The translations under genes were made by a program, and so were the position numbers. Under the pieces are notes generated by a model. That model had not been told where the DNA came from. It did not search any database and saw only the letters and a program-made list of their open reading frames with translations. 64,000 nt of DNA from Pacificispira spongiicola (GTDB taxonomy: Bacteria; Pseudomonadota; Alphaproteobacteria; UBA8366; Aestuariispiraceae), in NCBI RefSeq assembly GCF_012926505.1, contig NZ_JABBNT010000002.1:124001-188000 (forward strand), written 5' to 3'. This document shows positions 17,796-29,461 of this stretch, in pieces; position 1 is the first letter of the stretch; each line of letters starts with the position of its first letter.

Positions 17796-18956
17796 TTACT
17801 TTTCAAGCGCGCGACGGTCGACGATCTTCAAGCCGTAGCCTTCCAGCCCGATTACCGTTTTGTCGGAATTGGACAGCAAGACCATATCCGTGACGCCCAG
17901 ATCGGTCAGAATTTGCGCGCCGACACCATAGTCGCGCAATTCCCCCGATCCCTCGGTGGATTTGTTTTCGCGCACCCGCACCCGGTCGGACAGCGATTTC
18001 GCATAGGGTTCGCGGATCACCACGACGACGCCCCGGCCTTCTTCGCCGATACGGTCCATCGCCTTTTGCAGATCGCCCGCCTTGCCGCTGGCCGTGTCCA
18101 TCAGCACGTCGTCAAAGACGTTCAGGGCATGCATGCGCACCAGAACCGGACCGCCCGCCGTGATATCCCCCTTCACCAGGGCGACATGTTCCGCATAGGA
18201 CAAGTTGTTCACGTAGACATGCATGTCGAAATCACCGCCATGGACGGAGGTGATTTTGGTGCTCTCGCTGCGTTCCACCAAATGATCGTAACGGCGGCGG
18301 TAAGCGATCAGGTCCGCAATCGCACCGATTTTCAGACCATGGTATTGCGCGAATTGAATCAGTTCCGGCAAGCGCGCCATTTCGCCGTCGTCATTCATAA
18401 TCTCACAGATCACGCCCGACGGATTCAACCCGGCCAGCCGCGACAGATCGACCGCGGCTTCCGTATGGCCCGCACGGACGAGAACCCCGCCTTCCCGCGC
18501 CAAGAGCGGGAAAATATGGCCCGGCGTGGTGATATCGGACGGTGTGGCTTCCGGCGCGATGGCGGCGGCGATGGTGCGCGCGCGATCGGGCGCGGAAATC
18601 CCGGTCGTGACGCCTTCCCGCGCCTCGATCGACACGGTAAACGCCGTGCCGAACCGGCTGGCGTTTTTCTGCGGCATCAATTCGATACCCAGGCGATCGA
18701 CCTGCGCGCCTTGTAGTGCCAGACAGATCAGGCCGCGACCGTATTTCGCCATGAAATTGATGGCTTCGGGCGTCGCCATTTGCGCCGGAATGACAAGGTC
18801 GCCTTCGTTTTCGCGATCTTCGTCGTCCACCAGCACGAACATACGCCCGTTCCGCGCTTCCTCGATGATTTCCTCGATCGGCGACAGAAAGGCGATATCG
18901 TCGGCGGCACGCGCGATATCCTGTTTCGAAACGGTGACGGGATCGTCCTTGCTCAT
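17796..18956 (-). CDS. ribBX: 3,4-dihydroxy-2-butanone 4-phosphate synthase with degenerate RibA-like domain (RibBX type)
   Basis: The first 210 residues form RibB, which turns ribulose 5-phosphate into the four-carbon riboflavin precursor; the signature DDEDRENEGDL is at 44-54 and RAGHTEAAVDL follows. The remaining 175 residues resemble GTP cyclohydrolase II, but the zinc-binding stretch is replaced. Where active RibA has SECLTGD and CDCG, this protein reads HALNVFDD and TASGKAG, with no cysteines. It therefore should not have cyclohydrolase activity. This fits the proteobacterial RibBX variant, whose second domain has no known enzymatic role. A true RibA must be encoded elsewhere. The ATG at 18956 follows ribE by 7 bases. 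Confidence 0.9.
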   Translation of the reverse strand: MSKDDPVTVSKQDIARAADDIAFLSPIEEIIEEARNGRMFVLVDDEDRENEGDLVIPAQMATPEAINFMAKYGRGLICLALQGAQVDRLGIELMPQKNASRFGTAFTVSIEAREGVTTGISAPDRARTIAAAIAPEATPSDITTPGHIFPLLAREGGVLVRAGHTEAAVDLSRLAGLNPSGVICEIMNDDGEMARLPELIQFAQYHGLKIGAIADLIAYRRRYDHLVERSESTKITSVHGGDFDMHVYVNNLSYAEHVALVKGDITAGGPVLVRMHALNVFDDVLMDTASGKAGDLQKAMDRIGEEGRGVVVVIREPYAKSLSDRVRVRENKSTEGSGELRDYGVGAQILTDLGVTDMVLLSNSDKTVIGLEGYGLKIVDRRALEK

Positions 18957-18963
18957 CCGGCGA

Positions 18964-19572
18964 TCATCCTTCTTTCCCGAGAAGCCGCGCAACATATCGG
19001 GCCAGGGCATCGACCTCAAGGTTTACGAAATCCCCCGACCCGGCCTCGCCGAAGCCGGTGACGGCTGCCGTATGGGGAATGATGTTCACGCCGAAAGACC
19101 CGTCCGGATTCACTTCGTTCACCGTCAGGGACACGCCGTCCAGCACGACCGACCCCTTGGGCGCGATATATCTGCGCAGCGGCTCCGGCGGCAGGAAGGT
19201 GAAGCGCAGGCTGTCGCCTTCCGGGTCGCGCGACATAATCTTCGCAATCCCGTCGACATGCCCCAGAACGAAATGACCGCCCAGCTCGTCACCCAGGCGC
19301 AGCGCGCGTTCCAGGTTGATGCGCGTGCCGACCGTCCAGCCGTCCAACGTGGTTTTGGAAAGGGTTTCGGTGGAGGCCTCGACCGCGAACCAGCCGGTTC
19401 CGGCATCGGTGCGCCCTGTCTCAACGACGGTCAGGCAGCAGCCCGAACAGGAAATCGACGCGCCGAGGTCGATTTCCTCCACCTTATAGGCGGTTTCGAT
19501 GACAAGGCGCGTATCGCCGCCGTCTTCCCGAACGGCGATGCGACCGCGATCGGTAACAATCCCTGTGAACAT
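18964..19572 (-). CDS. ribE: Riboflavin synthase alpha subunit
   Basis: Catalyses dismutation of two 6,7-dimethyl-8-ribityllumazine molecules into riboflavin. The 202-residue protein starts with the invariant MFTGIV and has two lumazine-binding repeats, about 1-97 and 98-195. Both carry the usual motifs (SCSGCCLTVVE in the first, VLDGVSLTVNEV in the second). It is the first gene of the operon running to thiL. No ribD is present upstream, although ribD often leads this operon, so the deaminase/reductase must be elsewhere. I see no convincing FMN riboswitch in the 120 bases before it. Confidence 0.95.
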   Translation of the reverse strand: MFTGIVTDRGRIAVREDGGDTRLVIETAYKVEEIDLGASISCSGCCLTVVETGRTDAGTGWFAVEASTETLSKTTLDGWTVGTRINLERALRLGDELGGHFVLGHVDGIAKIMSRDPEGDSLRFTFLPPEPLRRYIAPKGSVVLDGVSLTVNEVNPDGSFGVNIIPHTAAVTGFGEAGSGDFVNLEVDALARYVARLLGKEG

Positions 19573-19692
19573 GGGCGAGAGCGCTTTCCTAACTGTCCAA
19601 CAACGGCATCGGTTCTATCCAGGCCGTTTCGTGCAGTGTATTTACGCTTCTCGCCCAAGAAGGCAAACCCGCGATTGCCGATCAGTCCCCAA

Positions 19693-19926
19693 TCAATCCA
19701 GGAAGGTCAGGATTTCGTCCAGCATCTTCAGACGCTGCTTCTTCAGGTCTTCCAAGTGAAAATCGTCCATCGGCTCGACATCGGTCTCGCCACGGTGAAT
19801 TTGGCGATTCAGCTCGTGATAGTCGTCCGACAGCTTCTTGAAATGCGCATTTTCCTGACGCAGGGCCGAAATCTTGTCGGCTTTGTTCGGGAATTCGGCG
19901 GCCAATTCGTGCGGCGTATGACTCAT
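19693..19926 (-). CDS. YdcH family protein (DUF465)
   Basis: Small hydrophilic protein of 77 residues of the YdcH/DUF465 type, almost entirely alpha-helical and probably a coiled coil. It has the typical wording LRQENAHFKKLSDDYHELN in the first half and LKKQRLKMLDEI near the end. The biochemical function of the family is unknown. The ATG at 19926 has a very strong ribosome site (GAGGAGGAGAG); an upstream extension to 19959 would read through that site. It lies between eno and ribE. Confidence 0.85.
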   Translation of the reverse strand: MSHTPHELAAEFPNKADKISALRQENAHFKKLSDDYHELNRQIHRGETDVEPMDDFHLEDLKKQRLKMLDEILTFLD

Positions 19927-19944
19927 TGAGTATCTCTCCTCCTC

Positions 19945-20001
19945 GTTTGTCCAACGCACCCTAGCCGGATCAACCGATCGACGCGTTGCGTTGGATCAAA
20001 C
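19945..20001 (-). repeat. Long-loop inverted repeat between eno and ydcH
   Basis: The arms GTTTGTCCAACGCA (19945-19958) and TGCGTTGGATCAAAC (19987-20001) pair over 14 bp with one bulged base and enclose a 28-base loop. In the transcript the structure starts 14 bases after the eno stop and ends at the strong ydcH ribosome-binding site. It could be an attenuator-like hairpin, an mRNA stabiliser or a protein-binding site; there is no U tract. Confidence 0.45.
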
Positions 20002-20015
20002 AGCCTTGGAAGCGG

Positions 20016-21317
<1,302 letters not shown>

Positions 21318-22154
21318 TTACGCGCCCTTGGCGACGCGGTCGAATTGCTGAAGCCGGGACAGAAGCGCTTCCATCTGATCCAGCGGTACCATGTTGGGTC
21401 CGTCGGACGGCGCATTGTCCGGGTCTTGATGGGTTTCCATAAACAGGGCGGCCACGCCGACGGCAACCGCGGCGCGCGACAGGACCGGCACGAACTCGCG
21501 TTGCCCGCCCGTCGAACCGCCGCGACCACCCGGCTGCTGCACCGAATGCGTCGCGTCGAACACGACGGGCATGCCCGTATCTTCCGCCATGGTCGGAATT
21601 CCCCGGAAATCGGTCACCAGCGTATTATAGCCGAAACTCGCCCCGCGTTCCGTCACAAGGACGTTGGAATTGCCGCTGTCGACGATCTTGGCGACGACAT
21701 TCTTCATGTCCCAAGGGGCCAGGAACTGCCCTTTCTTGACATTGACCACCCTGCCCGTCTTGGCCGCGGCGACCAAAAGGTCGGTCTGGCGGCACAGGAA
21801 GGCCGGAATTTGCAGGACGTCGACGACGCTCGCCACCTCGGCGCATTGGCCGGGTTCGTGCACATCCGTCACAACTGGCAAACCTGTGACTTTCTTGACG
21901 TCTTCGAAAACCGCCAGCGCCTTTTCCAACCCAACCCCACGCCCACCGGACAAGGATGTGCGGTTCGCCTTATCGAAACTGGTTTTGTAAATTAGATTGA
22001 TGCCGAGCCGGTCGCAGATTTCCTTCAGCGCCCCGCTCATATCCAAGGCATGTTCCCGGCTTTCCATCGCACAAGGCCCGGCAAGCAGGGTGAAAGGCTG
22101 GTCATTGGCGATTTTGTAATTGCCGAGTTCGACCGTGTGCTGCGAAACGGACAT
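21318..22154 (-). CDS. kdsA: 3-deoxy-8-phosphooctulonate (KDO-8-phosphate) synthase
   Basis: Condenses phosphoenolpyruvate with arabinose 5-phosphate to KDO-8-phosphate, a precursor of the lipopolysaccharide core. The protein has 278 residues and a TIM-barrel fold, with AGPCAMES near the start, DVHEP, and ATHSVQQPG near the C-terminus. Cys28 in AGPC takes the position used as a metal ligand by the metal-dependent class; enterobacterial enzymes have Asn instead. I therefore expect a metal-dependent enzyme. ATG 22154 is preferred over 22160 because GGAAGG is then correctly spaced. It is followed by eno, which makes its substrate. Confidence 0.95.
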   Translation of the reverse strand: MSVSQHTVELGNYKIANDQPFTLLAGPCAMESREHALDMSGALKEICDRLGINLIYKTSFDKANRTSLSGGRGVGLEKALAVFEDVKKVTGLPVVTDVHEPGQCAEVASVVDVLQIPAFLCRQTDLLVAAAKTGRVVNVKKGQFLAPWDMKNVVAKIVDSGNSNVLVTERGASFGYNTLVTDFRGIPTMAEDTGMPVVFDATHSVQQPGGRGGSTGGQREFVPVLSRAAVAVGVAALFMETHQDPDNAPSDGPNMVPLDQMEALLSRLQQFDRVAKGA

Positions 22155-22239
22155 GGGCATCCTTCCGAAATAGAATCAGGGACGGCCCGGTCATGCCACA
22201 GACATGACCGGGTGGCAAAGCCTGAATATGGATTCCGGA

Positions 22240-23886
<1,647 letters not shown>

Positions 23887-23947
23887 TCACTGTATCCTTT
23901 GCATAATCTCTGACAAGTCCAAACGCACCGGTTCGGACCCACTGTTC

Positions 23948-23978
23948 CAAAGAAGAAGGCGGCTTTGAGGCCGCCTTC
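23948..23978 (-). terminator. Rho-independent terminator after secG
   Basis: A 9-bp perfect stem (GAAGGCGGC with GCCGCCTTC, 6-base loop) followed on the minus strand by TTCTTT. It lies 37 bases after the secG stop and before pyrG, so pyrG probably has its own promoter in the remaining 70 bases. Confidence 0.8.
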
Positions 23979-24015
23979 GGTATTTTCGCGGGAATTCCGC
24001 TGGTTTGGGGTCGGA

Positions 24016-24366
24016 TTACTCCGACGTCGGAACGACCGGCGCCGACGGATCGGCGGGCGCTTCGGTCTGGGATTGCGGCAGCGTGGCCCCCGGCGCCGGG
24101 GCGGAATCGAAAATCGATTCGCTGTCGCGTGCGCCGCCCGCCAGAATCGCCAGCGCCAAACTGGTCACCAGGAAGCAGGCGGCCAGAATAGCCGTCGTGC
24201 GGGTCAGCGCATTCGCCGCGCCGCGCGCAGAGAACATGCCCATACCGCCACCGCCGCCGGAGCCGCCGCCCATGCCGAGCGCGCCGCCTTCGGAGCGCTG
24301 CAGCAGCACCACGACGACAAGCGCCACGGCAATCAGCAGATGGATGATCAGCAATACCTGTTCCAT
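24016..24366 (-). CDS. secG: Preprotein translocase subunit SecG
   Basis: Auxiliary membrane subunit of the SecYEG protein channel. The 116-residue protein has two hydrophobic helices, about 3-22 and 54-76. A Gly-rich cytoplasmic loop between them carries the family wording VVVVLLQRSEGGALGMGG. The C-terminal 35 residues are an acidic, Pro/Ala-rich tail, as often in alphaproteobacteria. The order tpiA-secG-pyrG is the common one in this class. A terminator lies just after it. Confidence 0.93.
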   Translation of the reverse strand: MEQVLLIIHLLIAVALVVVVLLQRSEGGALGMGGGSGGGGGMGMFSARGAANALTRTTAILAACFLVTSLALAILAGGARDSESIFDSAPAPGATLPQSQTEAPADPSAPVVPTSE

Positions 24367-24471
24367 GGTCGATCTCGATCCCGGTTCGGTGCGTCAAATT
24401 TCGGTTCGGCGGGTATGTAGACCTTCAAGCCCGAAAGTTAAAGTCCTAGTTTGCAGTTCGACAGACGCCGA

Positions 24472-25221
24472 TTAGCCCTTCGACGCGGCGGCAATGGCCA
24501 GGAAATCGTCCGCCTTCAACGCGGCCCCGCCGATCAAACCGCCGTCGATATCCGACTGCGCCAGCAATTCCGCCGCATTTCCGGGTTTCATCGATCCGCC
24601 GTACAGAATGCGCATTCCCGATGCCGTATCCGCGCCCAGGCCGCCGGAAAGATGCGCGCGGATATGAACGTGAACCGCGTTCGCTTCTTCCGCCGTCGGC
24701 GTGCGTCCGGTGCCGATGGCCCAAACCGGTTCGTAGGCGATGACCGTATTTTCCGCCGTCGCACCCTTCGGAACGGACCCGTCGAGCTGCGCCGAAATGA
24801 CCTTCATCGTGTCGCCCGCATCGCGTTCGGCTTCGGTTTCCCCGACGCAGATCACCGCGACCAGACCGGCGGCATAGGCGGCCAGTGCCTTTTCAGAGAC
24901 CTGCGCGTCCGTTTCGCCGTGATCCTGACGGCGTTCGGAATGGCCCAGGATTACGTGGCTACATCTCAGATCCTTCAACATCGCCGCGGAAACGTCGCCG
25001 GTATGGGCGCCCTTCTCTGCCGCGTGGCAATCCTGCCCGCCCAGCTTGACGGTGCTGCCCTTCAAGGCCTGCGCGACCGCATGGATCAACGTCGCAGGCG
25101 GGCAGACAAGGATTTCACACCCCGACGCGTCGCCTTGCGCCACCGCTGTGGCCAGCGCCGTTCCGTCGGCCAGCAAACCGTTCATTTTCCAGTTACCGGC
25201 AATCAGCGGGGTGCGGCTCAT
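24472..25221 (-). CDS. tpiA: Triose-phosphate isomerase
   Basis: Interconverts dihydroxyacetone phosphate and glyceraldehyde 3-phosphate. The 249-residue TIM barrel has all active-site parts: the Lys in GNWKMNG, the His in ILGHSERR, the catalytic Glu in [11 protein letters not shown], and the phosphate loop near the end (LYGGSMKP). The ATG at 25221 follows AAGGAGAC at ideal spacing; the open frame further upstream is not needed. It is divergent from ppiD and heads a short run with secG. Confidence 0.97.
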   Translation of the reverse strand: MSRTPLIAGNWKMNGLLADGTALATAVAQGDASGCEILVCPPATLIHAVAQALKGSTVKLGGQDCHAAEKGAHTGDVSAAMLKDLRCSHVILGHSERRQDHGETDAQVSEKALAAYAAGLVAVICVGETEAERDAGDTMKVISAQLDGSVPKGATAENTVIAYEPVWAIGTGRTPTAEEANAVHVHIRAHLSGGLGADTASGMRILYGGSMKPGNAAELLAQSDIDGGLIGGAALKADDFLAIAAASKG

Positions 25222-25332
25222 CGGGTGTCTCCTTCCATCTTCTTTTTGCATATGGTGAATGGGCATTTACCACGCACATTCGGGAAGGCCAATGCATCGC
25301 GATGAACGGTGCGGGATTCCTTGGATTTCCGA

Positions 25333-25361
25333 TTGCCCGCCCGGATGGCCGCTTCTATGAT
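25333..25361 (+). promoter_or_regulatory. Likely sigma-70 promoter for ppiD-trpE
   Basis: TTGCCC and TATGAT are separated by exactly 17 bases and lie about 75 bases before the ppiD start, in the gap divergent from tpiA. Both boxes match the alphaproteobacterial vegetative consensus well. Confidence 0.5.
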
Positions 25362-25438
25362 CCGCCCGCCGCCAGGGAGAGCGGCCCGGCCCGCAGATGC
25401 AGGCGCGGTCCCACGAATAACAGAGCGTCGATCCGATC

Positions 25439-27319
25439 ATGTTGCAGCAGTTGCGTTCAACCACCGGCTCCTGGATCGCCAAGGGCATTCTCGGCCTTCT
25501 GGTCCTCAGTTTCCTCGGTTGGGGTATCGCCGACTATACCAATGTCAGCACCCGGTCGACGACGGCCGCTGAAGTCGGCGACATTGAAATCGGCTATACG
25601 GAATTCGCGAACACCTATCAGACATTCCTGCGCCGCCAGGGGTTGAGCGCCGTCGATGCCGATGTCGCGCGCCAACTGCGCCTTGCCGATTCCGTGTTGA
25701 AAAACATGACGACCCGCGCGCTGTACGAAGCGGAAGCGAAATCCCAGAACCTGACGGCCAGCGATGCCATGGTTCGGCAGGAAATCGAAACGCGACCGGA
25801 ATTCCAGAACGCGACCGGTCAGTTCGACCGTCTGCGCTTCGAAAATGTCCTGATCCAAAGCGGCCTGTCCGAAGGCGCGATGGTCGAAATGCTGCGCCGC
25901 GATTCGGCGCGGGCCCAACTGATCGACGCCGTAACCGCCGGCAGCGCCGCCCCGTCCGCCATGGTCGACCTGTTGTTCCGGCATTTCGGCGAACGCCGTT
26001 CCGCCGCCTATGTCTCTTTTCCGCTGGACTCCGTTGACGTTCACGGCGAACCGGACGACGCGGCGCTTCAGGCCTTTTTCGACGAGCGTAAGGAAGATTT
26101 CCGCCGCCCCGAACTGCGCAGCCTGACCTATGTGCTGATCTCCCCGGAAGCACTGGCCGAGGAAATCGCGGTTGACGATGCCGATATCGCCGCCTCTTAC
26201 GAAGCGCGCCACGATGAATTCGTGCAGCCGGAAACCCGCGATCTGGCGCAAATCCTGTTCCCGACCGAGGAAGCGGCCCGCGAGGCCGCCGAGACGCTGA
26301 AAGGCGTCGGCATGGACGAATTGCCGGGCAAGATCGAAGCCCTGGGTCTGAAACTGATCGACCTGGGCACTTTCGAACGCGACACGGTTCCGAACGAGGG
26401 CCTCGCCGACGCAAGTTTCGCGATCGACGCGCCCGGCGCGACCGACGCCTTCCAGGGGGCCTTCGGCTGGTCCGTTGCCGTGGTGAAGTCGATCACCCCC
26501 GGCAACGAACCGACCCTGGACGACGTGCGCGACACGATCCGCGACGATCTGGCCCTGGACCGAGCCTATGACGAGGTGTTCAAGCGGGGCAATCATCTGG
26601 AAGACGCCTTCGGTCAGGGCCAAACGCTGGAAGAAGCCGCCGCGACCGCCGATCTGCCGGTTGCCAAGGTGGATGCCGTCGATGCGCAAGGCCGCGGCCC
26701 CGATGGGTCGCCGGTTGACGACCTGCCCGCCGGCCTGACCTTCCTGCGCACGGCCTTCGACCTGAATGACGGGGAAGTCAGTTTCCTGGAAACCACGGAA
26801 TCGAACGCGATGTTCATGGTCCGCGTCGATGCGATCACGCCCGCTGCCATTCCGGAACTGGCCGATGTCCGTCAATCCGTCGTCGATGCCTGGAAGGAAG
26901 ACCGCCGCGAGGCTGCCGCCGAAAACAAGGCGAAAACCCTGGTCGGCCGCCTGGAAGCCGATGCCGATATCGAAACCCTGGCCGCCGCGTTGGGTCTCGA
27001 CCATGGCACCGTCGACAGCTTCGCCCGCACGGGACAGAGCACGCAGGGCGCGGGGCTTCCCGAAACGCTGGCGCGCGAATTGTTCGGCAAGAAGGAAGGC
27101 GAAGCCGCCTATGCCCAGGATGGCGACCGTTTCTTCGTCGCCCGCGTGACCGGTATCAAACCGGCGGACGCCGCCGCCGAACCGGCCTTCCGCGACAATC
27201 TGGCGGATACCGTCGCCGTCGGCATGTCCCAGGACCTGAATGAGGAACTGGGCAAGGCGCTGGCCGGTAAATACCCGATCACGACCAATCCGGCCGTGTA
27301 CGAACAGGTTTATCAGTAA
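25439..27319 (+). CDS. ppiD: Peptidyl-prolyl cis-trans isomerase, SurA/PpiD type
   Basis: Membrane-anchored periplasmic folding factor. The 626-residue protein begins with a short cytoplasmic part and one membrane helix (GILGLLVLSFLGWGIADY). It continues with a SurA-like chaperone region (about 30-220) and a parvulin-like domain at about 240-360. The remainder resembles the chaperone halves of PpiD. The parvulin domain looks divergent, so catalytic activity is less certain than the chaperone role. trpE follows after two bases, a conserved ppiD-trpE neighbourhood in alphaproteobacteria without an obvious biochemical reason. Confidence 0.9.
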   Translation: MLQQLRSTTGSWIAKGILGLLVLSFLGWGIADYTNVSTRSTTAAEVGDIEIGYTEFANTYQTFLRRQGLSAVDADVARQLRLADSVLKNMTTRALYEAEAKSQNLTASDAMVRQEIETRPEFQNATGQFDRLRFENVLIQSGLSEGAMVEMLRRDSARAQLIDAVTAGSAAPSAMVDLLFRHFGERRSAAYVSFPLDSVDVHGEPDDAALQAFFDERKEDFRRPELRSLTYVLISPEALAEEIAVDDADIAASYEARHDEFVQPETRDLAQILFPTEEAAREAAETLKGVGMDELPGKIEALGLKLIDLGTFERDTVPNEGLADASFAIDAPGATDAFQGAFGWSVAVVKSITPGNEPTLDDVRDTIRDDLALDRAYDEVFKRGNHLEDAFGQGQTLEEAAATADLPVAKVDAVDAQGRGPDGSPVDDLPAGLTFLRTAFDLNDGEVSFLETTESNAMFMVRVDAITPAAIPELADVRQSVVDAWKEDRREAAAENKAKTLVGRLEADADIETLAAALGLDHGTVDSFARTGQSTQGAGLPETLARELFGKKEGEAAYAQDGDRFFVARVTGIKPADAAAEPAFRDNLADTVAVGMSQDLNEELGKALAGKYPITTNPAVYEQVYQ

Positions 27320-27321
27320 TC

Positions 27322-28830
27322 ATGGACTGCCTGCCCGACTTCGACACTTTCAAGGAACGCTACGAGGCAGGCGAGGCACAGGTCGTCTACACCCGCCTCG
27401 TCGCGGATTTGGAAACCCCGGTTTCCGCCTTCATGAAACTGGCGGACAACCGGCCGGAAGCTTTCCTGCTGGAATCCGTCGAAGGCGGCGCGGTGCGGGG
27501 CCGGTATTCCTTCATCGGTCTGAAGCCGGACGTGATTTGGCGCTGCTTCGGCGACAAGGCGGAACTGAACCGCCGCGCCCTGATCGACCCGACGGCGTTC
27601 GAGGCCCATTCCCTGCCCGCGCTGGCCTCCCTGCGCGCGTTGGAGCAGGAAAGCCGGATCGACATGCCGGACGAATTGCCGCCGATGGCCGCCGGTTTGG
27701 TCGGTTATATGGGGTATGACTGCGTCCGGTTGGTCGAAAATATTCCAGACGGCAATACGGATGTGTTGGGTCTGCCGGACGGCATCTTCATGCGCCCGAC
27801 CCTGATTGCCGCCTTCGACAATATCGAAGACGTGGTCACGATCGTAACGCCCGTCCGCCCGGATGGAGAGACCAGCGCCGTCGCCGCCTATGAAAAGGCC
27901 CTGGAACGCTTGGCCGATCTGCGGGACGGTCTGTCGCGCCCCCTTCCCTATACGATGGACCCGCGATCCAGCAACGCGCCGGATGCCGAACCCGTCTCCA
28001 ACATGACGCAGGACGACTATTGCGGCATGGTGGAAAAGGCGAAGGAATACATTCTGGCGGGCGACATATTCCAGGTCGTGCTGTCGCAGCGGTTCGAACA
28101 GCCGTTCGACCTGCCGCCCTTTTCGCTGTACCGCGCCCTGCGCCGGACGAATCCGTCGCCCTTCCTGTTCTATATGGCGTTCCGACGCTTCTCCATCGTC
28201 GGGTCCAGCCCGGAAATTCTGGTGCGCCTGCGCGATGGCAAGGTCACGATCCGCCCCATCGCCGGGACCCGCCCGCGCGGCGAGGATCGCGACGAGGACC
28301 TGCGCCTGGAACAGGAATTGTTGGCCGATCCGAAGGAACGCGCGGAACATCTGATGCTGCTGGACCTGGGCCGGAACGATGTCGGGCGCGTGTCCAAGAT
28401 CGGTACGGTGAAGGTCACGGAACAGTTCATCGTCGAACGCTACAGTCACGTGATGCACATCGTTTCCAACGTCGAAGGCGGTATCAAGGACGACGAAGAC
28501 GCGCTGACGGCCCTGATGGCGGGATTCCCCGCCGGAACCGTGTCCGGCGCACCGAAGGTGCGCGCGATGGAAATCATCGAGGAATTGGAACCGGACCGTC
28601 GCGGCATCTATGCCGGCTGTATCGGGTATTTCGGTGCCGACGGATCGATGGATACCTGCATCGTGCTGCGGACCGGCATCGTGAAGGACGGCAAATTGCT
28701 GATCCAGGCCGGGGCCGGGATCGTGGCGGACAGCGATCCGGTATCGGAACACCGGGAATGCGTGAACAAGGCGAAGGCCCTGGTGCGCGCGGCACAGGAA
28801 GCGGTCCGCTTCGCATCAGGACGAAACTGA
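27322..28830 (+). CDS. trpE: Anthranilate synthase component I
   Basis: Makes anthranilate from chorismate, with ammonia delivered by TrpG; first committed step of tryptophan synthesis. The protein has 502 residues. LLES at 49-52 is the tryptophan feedback site. The chorismate-binding core at about 225-495 includes FSIVGSSPEILVR, GTRPRG, HLMLLDLGRND and the C-terminal PAGTVSGAPKVRAM. It lies two bases after ppiD and has no leader peptide, so classical attenuation at this spot is unlikely. Its partner trpG is 2 kb further on, separated by an unrelated gene and a gene on the other strand. Confidence 0.96.
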   Translation: MDCLPDFDTFKERYEAGEAQVVYTRLVADLETPVSAFMKLADNRPEAFLLESVEGGAVRGRYSFIGLKPDVIWRCFGDKAELNRRALIDPTAFEAHSLPALASLRALEQESRIDMPDELPPMAAGLVGYMGYDCVRLVENIPDGNTDVLGLPDGIFMRPTLIAAFDNIEDVVTIVTPVRPDGETSAVAAYEKALERLADLRDGLSRPLPYTMDPRSSNAPDAEPVSNMTQDDYCGMVEKAKEYILAGDIFQVVLSQRFEQPFDLPPFSLYRALRRTNPSPFLFYMAFRRFSIVGSSPEILVRLRDGKVTIRPIAGTRPRGEDRDEDLRLEQELLADPKERAEHLMLLDLGRNDVGRVSKIGTVKVTEQFIVERYSHVMHIVSNVEGGIKDDEDALTALMAGFPAGTVSGAPKVRAMEIIEELEPDRRGIYAGCIGYFGADGSMDTCIVLRTGIVKDGKLLIQAGAGIVADSDPVSEHRECVNKAKALVRAAQEAVRFASGRN

Positions 28831-28846
28831 CGAAAGGGAAAACGGT

Positions 28847-29455
28847 ATGACCACCGTGACGACGATCGAGCAACTCGAAGAAATCTACGGTCCGGTCAAT
28901 CCAAATTCCCTGACGAAGGAAATAGATTATATTTCCGACCACTACCGGGCCTTTATCGAGGCATCACCCTTCGTCGTCCTGTCGACGGTCGCCCCAGAAG
29001 GCCTGGACAGTTCCCCGCGCGGCGATCCTGCCGGTTTCGTCGAAGTCGAAAGCCGCAACACGGTTTTGATTCCAGATCGCAACGGCAACAACCGCATCGA
29101 TTCCCTGCGGAACATTGTCCGGGACCCGCGCGTGTCGCTGCTGTTCCTGATCCCCGGCGTGGGGGAGACCCTGCGCATCAACGGGCACGCGGAAATTGAC
29201 ACCGATCCCGTCCTCCTCGCCCGGTTCGAAATGCAGGGCAAACTGCCACGCAGTGTCCTGCGGGTGACGGCGGAACGGGTCTATTTTCAATGCCAGAAGG
29301 CGCTGGCGCGGTCCAAACTGTGGGACCCGTCCATCCAGATCGACCGCAAGTCGCTGCCGACGGCGGGTCAGATCCTGAAGGCACTAAAACCGGATTTCGA
29401 CGGCGACCGATATGACGCCGACTATCCGGAACGCATGAAGCGGACGATTTACTAA
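28847..29455 (+). CDS. Pyridoxamine 5'-phosphate oxidase family (PPOX) FMN-binding protein
   Basis: Soluble protein of 202 residues with the split-barrel PPOX fold, which usually binds FMN or a related flavin. The core PFVVLSTVAPEGLDSSPRGDPAGFVEV and the later RINGHAEIDTD are typical of the subgroup with a long N-terminal helix (often named MSMEG_1061-like). The substrate is unknown; members are proposed to reduce small molecules. It follows trpE by 16 bases and probably shares its transcript, but a role in tryptophan synthesis is not implied. It is convergent with the deacetylase gene, 6 bases away. Confidence 0.82.
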   Translation: MTTVTTIEQLEEIYGPVNPNSLTKEIDYISDHYRAFIEASPFVVLSTVAPEGLDSSPRGDPAGFVEVESRNTVLIPDRNGNNRIDSLRNIVRDPRVSLLFLIPGVGETLRINGHAEIDTDPVLLARFEMQGKLPRSVLRVTAERVYFQCQKALARSKLWDPSIQIDRKSLPTAGQILKALKPDFDGDRYDADYPERMKRTIY

Positions 29456-29461
29456 ACGCCG

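Noticed and set aside
19573-19692. Possible FMN riboswitch before ribE
   Set aside because: The conserved RFN element blocks were not found in the 120 bases available, and the spacing leaves little room for it.
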